A stretch of DNA of 16,786 bases from an uncultured Oscillospiraceae bacterium (GTDB lineage: Bacteria; Bacillota; Clostridia; Oscillospirales; Ruminococcaceae), in the NCBI GenBank assembly GCA_934488695.1, contig CAKSSH010000036.1:1-16786 (forward strand), read 5' to 3'. Below are positions 15,800 to 16,786 of this stretch, piece by piece (positions within the stretch are counted from its first letter, which is position 1; the number at the start of each line of letters is the position of its first letter). The notes under the pieces were generated by a model. It saw only the letters and a program-made list of their open reading frames with translations. It searched no databases and had not been told where the DNA came from. Position numbers and translations under genes: made by a program.

Positions 15800-16264
15800 T
15801 TAAAGTTCATCGCAAAGGCGCACATAAGCGGAATCGGCAAGGCGGACGGGATTTTCTCCCGCCAGCGTCACGAGCCCGTTTTCAAAAGCCTGCAGTGTCC
15901 CGGTCATTTCCCGACGTCCGGCACTGTCCGGGCGAATCAGGCGCACCGTGACCTGCGCGCCGATATAGCGGGCAAAGTGCTCCGGCGTGCGCAGACGACG
16001 TCCCAGCCCCGGAGAGCCGACCTCCAGAAAATAGCTCTGTTCAATCGGGTCCGCCGCGTCCAAAAGCGGATCAATTCGGCGGCTGAACGACTCACAGGTG
16101 TTCATATCCAGCGGCGGATCCTCCCGTTCTATCAGAACGCGCAGAAAAAAATCCGCCCCTTCTTTTTCAAAGGTAACGTCCCACAGGGACAGCCCCATTT
16201 CCGCACAAACCGGCAGCACTATGCCACGAACGATTTCGGCGGTATTCGATGTGTTTTTTCCCAT
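15800..16264 (-). CDS. rimP: Ribosome maturation factor RimP
   Basis: The 154-residue product matches RimP (YlxS/YhbC), a 30S assembly factor. Features are the N-terminal VRGIVLPVCAEMGLSLWDV region, then FLRVLIERED, and the conserved motif YFLEVGSPGLGRRL (about 92-105), followed by the SH3-like C-terminal domain (VTVRLIRP to VRLCDEL). The ATG at 16264 is chosen: AAAGGGG (plus-strand 16272-16278) lies 7 bases upstream. A longer frame to 16363 would run through the leader hairpins with non-family residues. It is the first gene of the operon, and nusA begins 30 bases after it ends. Confidence 0.96.
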   Translation of the reverse strand: MGKNTSNTAEIVRGIVLPVCAEMGLSLWDVTFEKEGADFFLRVLIEREDPPLDMNTCESFSRRIDPLLDAADPIEQSYFLEVGSPGLGRRLRTPEHFARYIGAQVTVRLIRPDSAGRREMTGTLQAFENGLVTLAGENPVRLADSAYVRLCDEL

Positions 16265-16280
16265 GAAGTTTCCCCTTTCT

Positions 16281-16296
16281 GCCCGGCGCTCCGGGC
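16281..16296 (-). promoter_or_regulatory. GC-rich hairpin just upstream of the rimP ribosome binding site
   Basis: GCCCGG and CCGGGC form a perfect 6-pair stem with a 4-base loop (AGCG on the - strand). It lies directly after the U-tract of the leader terminator and 2 bases before the AGAAAGGGG region, so it could affect translation initiation or RNA stability. Confidence 0.5.
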
Positions 16297-16325
16297 AAAA
16301 ACAAAAGAGCGGGGCGACCCACTCT
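16297..16325 (-). terminator. Leader terminator/attenuator upstream of rimP-nusA
   Basis: On the - strand AGAGTGGG (16325 to 16318) pairs with CCCGCTCT (16313 to 16306) around a TCGC loop. The eight pairs include one G-U that is valid only in this strand's RNA. The run TTTTGTTTTT follows (16306 to 16297). This is a compact intrinsic terminator about 20 bases after the predicted transcript start and before rimP. Weak stems with interrupted U-tracts are typical of NusA-stimulated terminators, so autoregulation by NusA is plausible. Confidence 0.65.
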
Positions 16326-16351
16326 TTACCTTTCTTACCTATTCTGTTTAC

Positions 16352-16379
16352 AGTATAACACATTTTTCAAAAAATGCAA
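16352..16379 (-). promoter_or_regulatory. Extended -10 promoter of the rimP operon
   Basis: On the - strand an extended -10 box TGTTATACT (plus-strand 16352-16360; hexamer TATACT at 16352-16357, five of six consensus bases) is 16 bases from a weak -35 box TTGCAT (16374-16379). Start of transcription is expected near 16345. It reads toward rimP and is the only good promoter upstream of the nine-gene core. Confidence 0.7.
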
Positions 16380-16396
16380 GCTTTTTTTGTTTTTTT

Positions 16397-16415
16397 GCGC
16401 TGAAAAGCGCTTTTT
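16397..16415 (+). terminator. Candidate + strand hairpin terminator behind the rimP promoter
   Basis: GCGCT (16397-16401) and AGCGC (16406-16410) form a 5-pair stem around a GAAA tetraloop, followed by TTTTT (16411-16415). It points away from rimP. The stem is short, so activity is uncertain. Confidence 0.35.
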
Positions 16416-16515
16416 CCGCCGAATTTTAAAAACCATCTCGTGTTTTTTTAAAAAAACAGAGGACGTCTGCGCCCACGGCAGGCTTTTTGCAATGTTTCCT
16501 CGAGCGTCCTGCCGG
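16416..16515. other. Gene-free stretch with an A/T palindrome and an inverted repeat
   Basis: No supportable gene is seen. TGTTTTTTTAAAAAAACA (16441-16458) is a perfect 18-base palindrome, roughly extendable to CTC/GAG with one bulged base. CGGCAGG (16476-16482) and CCTGCCG (16508-16514) form a 7-pair inverted repeat with a 25-base spacer. No T-run follows the second, so it does not look like a terminator. It lies between the rimP promoter and the tandem array. Confidence 0.45.
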
Positions 16516-16532
16516 GAAGCGGCAAAAAAGAC

Positions 16533-16786
16533 AAAATCTGAAGCTGGCAGAAAAATCTAAAAGCTGAAGCGGACAAAAGCCCAAAAGCTAACGCAGGCAG
16601 AAAAACTAAAAGCTGAAGCGGGCAAAAAGCCAAAAGCTAACGCGGGCAAAAAACTAAAAGCTGAAGCGGGCAAAAAGCCAAAAGCTAACGCGGGCAAAAA
16701 ACTAAAAGCTGAAGCGGACAAAACCCAAAAGCTAACGCGGGCAAAAAACTAAAAGCTGAAGCGGACAAAAATCCAAAAGCTAATGC
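16533..16786. repeat. Tandem array of ~24-base units in two alternating variants, runs off the window
   Basis: Units start AAAAGCT at 16559, 16583, 16608, 16632, 16656, 16680, 16704, 16727, 16751 and 16775 (cut by the window end). Variant A continues GAAGCGGGC, usually ending AAAAAGCC. Variant B continues AACGCGGGC, usually ending AAAAAACT. They alternate strictly A-B, giving a 48-base higher-order unit. The two 48-base units 16608-16655 and 16656-16703 are identical. A degenerate 26-base unit (16533-16558) marks the left end, with a further remnant from about 16516. Unit lengths of 25 (16583-16607) and 23 (16704-16726) break every reading frame, so it is probably non-coding. Confidence 0.9.

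Noticed and set aside
16281..16315. Antiterminator pairing: 16307-16315 with 16281-16291 (nine pairs, two-base bulge)
   Set aside because: The partner lies downstream of the U-tract, so it would be made only after the termination decision; it could matter for RNA stability but not for attenuation.
16265..16363. Upstream start extending rimP by 33 residues
   Set aside because: The extension runs from the promoter region through the leader hairpins and is unlike the family; the ATG at 16264 has AAAGGGG upstream.
15152..16429. Long + strand open frame (425 codons) opposite nusA and rimP
   Set aside because: It is antisense to two well-supported genes and crosses the rimP promoter and leader; no family features.
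16448..16633. 61-residue - strand reading frame over the array and inverted repeat
   Set aside because: It is a hydrophobic low-complexity translation of the repeats with no ribosome binding site and no family resemblance.
16608..16750. Lys/Ala-rich repeat protein on the + strand (KAEAGKKPKANAGKKL-type)
   Set aside because: One frame is open within units, but the 25-base and 23-base units shift it into stops, and there is no start codon with a ribosome binding site.
16533..16786. CRISPR array
   Set aside because: Units are contiguous 24-base repeats with no unique spacers of constant length, and no cas gene is present.

Overview
The window reads as ordinary chromosomal DNA of a mid-GC Gram-positive bacterium of the class Clostridia, probably Oscillospiraceae/Ruminococcaceae-like. 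The genus is not resolvable from the sequence alone. Reasons: strong AGGAGG-type ribosome binding sites, sigma-A-like promoters, the Firmicutes gene order rimP-nusA-ylxR-ylxQ-infB-rbfA-nrnA-truB-ribF, the prs-pth-mfd order, and a full-length YibE/F protein of the Clostridia type.

Left half, + strand (1-6717). The 3' end of rsmA (16S rRNA dimethyltransferase) is followed by a promoter and a structured leader, then prs (PRPP synthetase), pth (peptidyl-tRNA hydrolase), mfd (transcription-repair coupling factor) and a YibE/F membrane protein. A hairpin with an imperfect U-tract lies between prs and pth. The run ends in a long perfect bidirectional terminator (6716-6790) shared with the convergent cluster.

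Right half, - strand (16264 down to 6836). One compact operon, read from high to low coordinates, holds rimP, nusA, ylxR, ylxQ, infB, rbfA, nrnA-like, truB and ribF, then two less usual genes: an O-antigen-ligase/polymerase-like membrane protein and a DUF1893 protein. Many junctions are ATGA or longer overlaps, implying coupled translation. The products act in ribosome assembly, translation initiation, transcription elongation/termination, tRNA modification, nano-RNA decay and flavin cofactor synthesis. The operon has a clear extended -10 promoter (16352-16379). Between promoter and rimP lies a hairpin plus U-tract that looks like a leader terminator, plausibly a NusA-responsive attenuator.

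Far right (about 16380-16786) has no supportable gene. It holds a + strand hairpin terminator candidate, an A/T palindrome, an inverted repeat, and a tandem array of about 24-base units in two alternating variants that runs off the window.

I see no new defence, mobile or biosynthetic system. The most interesting items are the rimP/nusA leader, the alternating tandem array, and the two tail genes of the translation operon. Several published-style starts were corrected here (pth, nusA, rimP, ylxQ) on ribosome binding site and family grounds.
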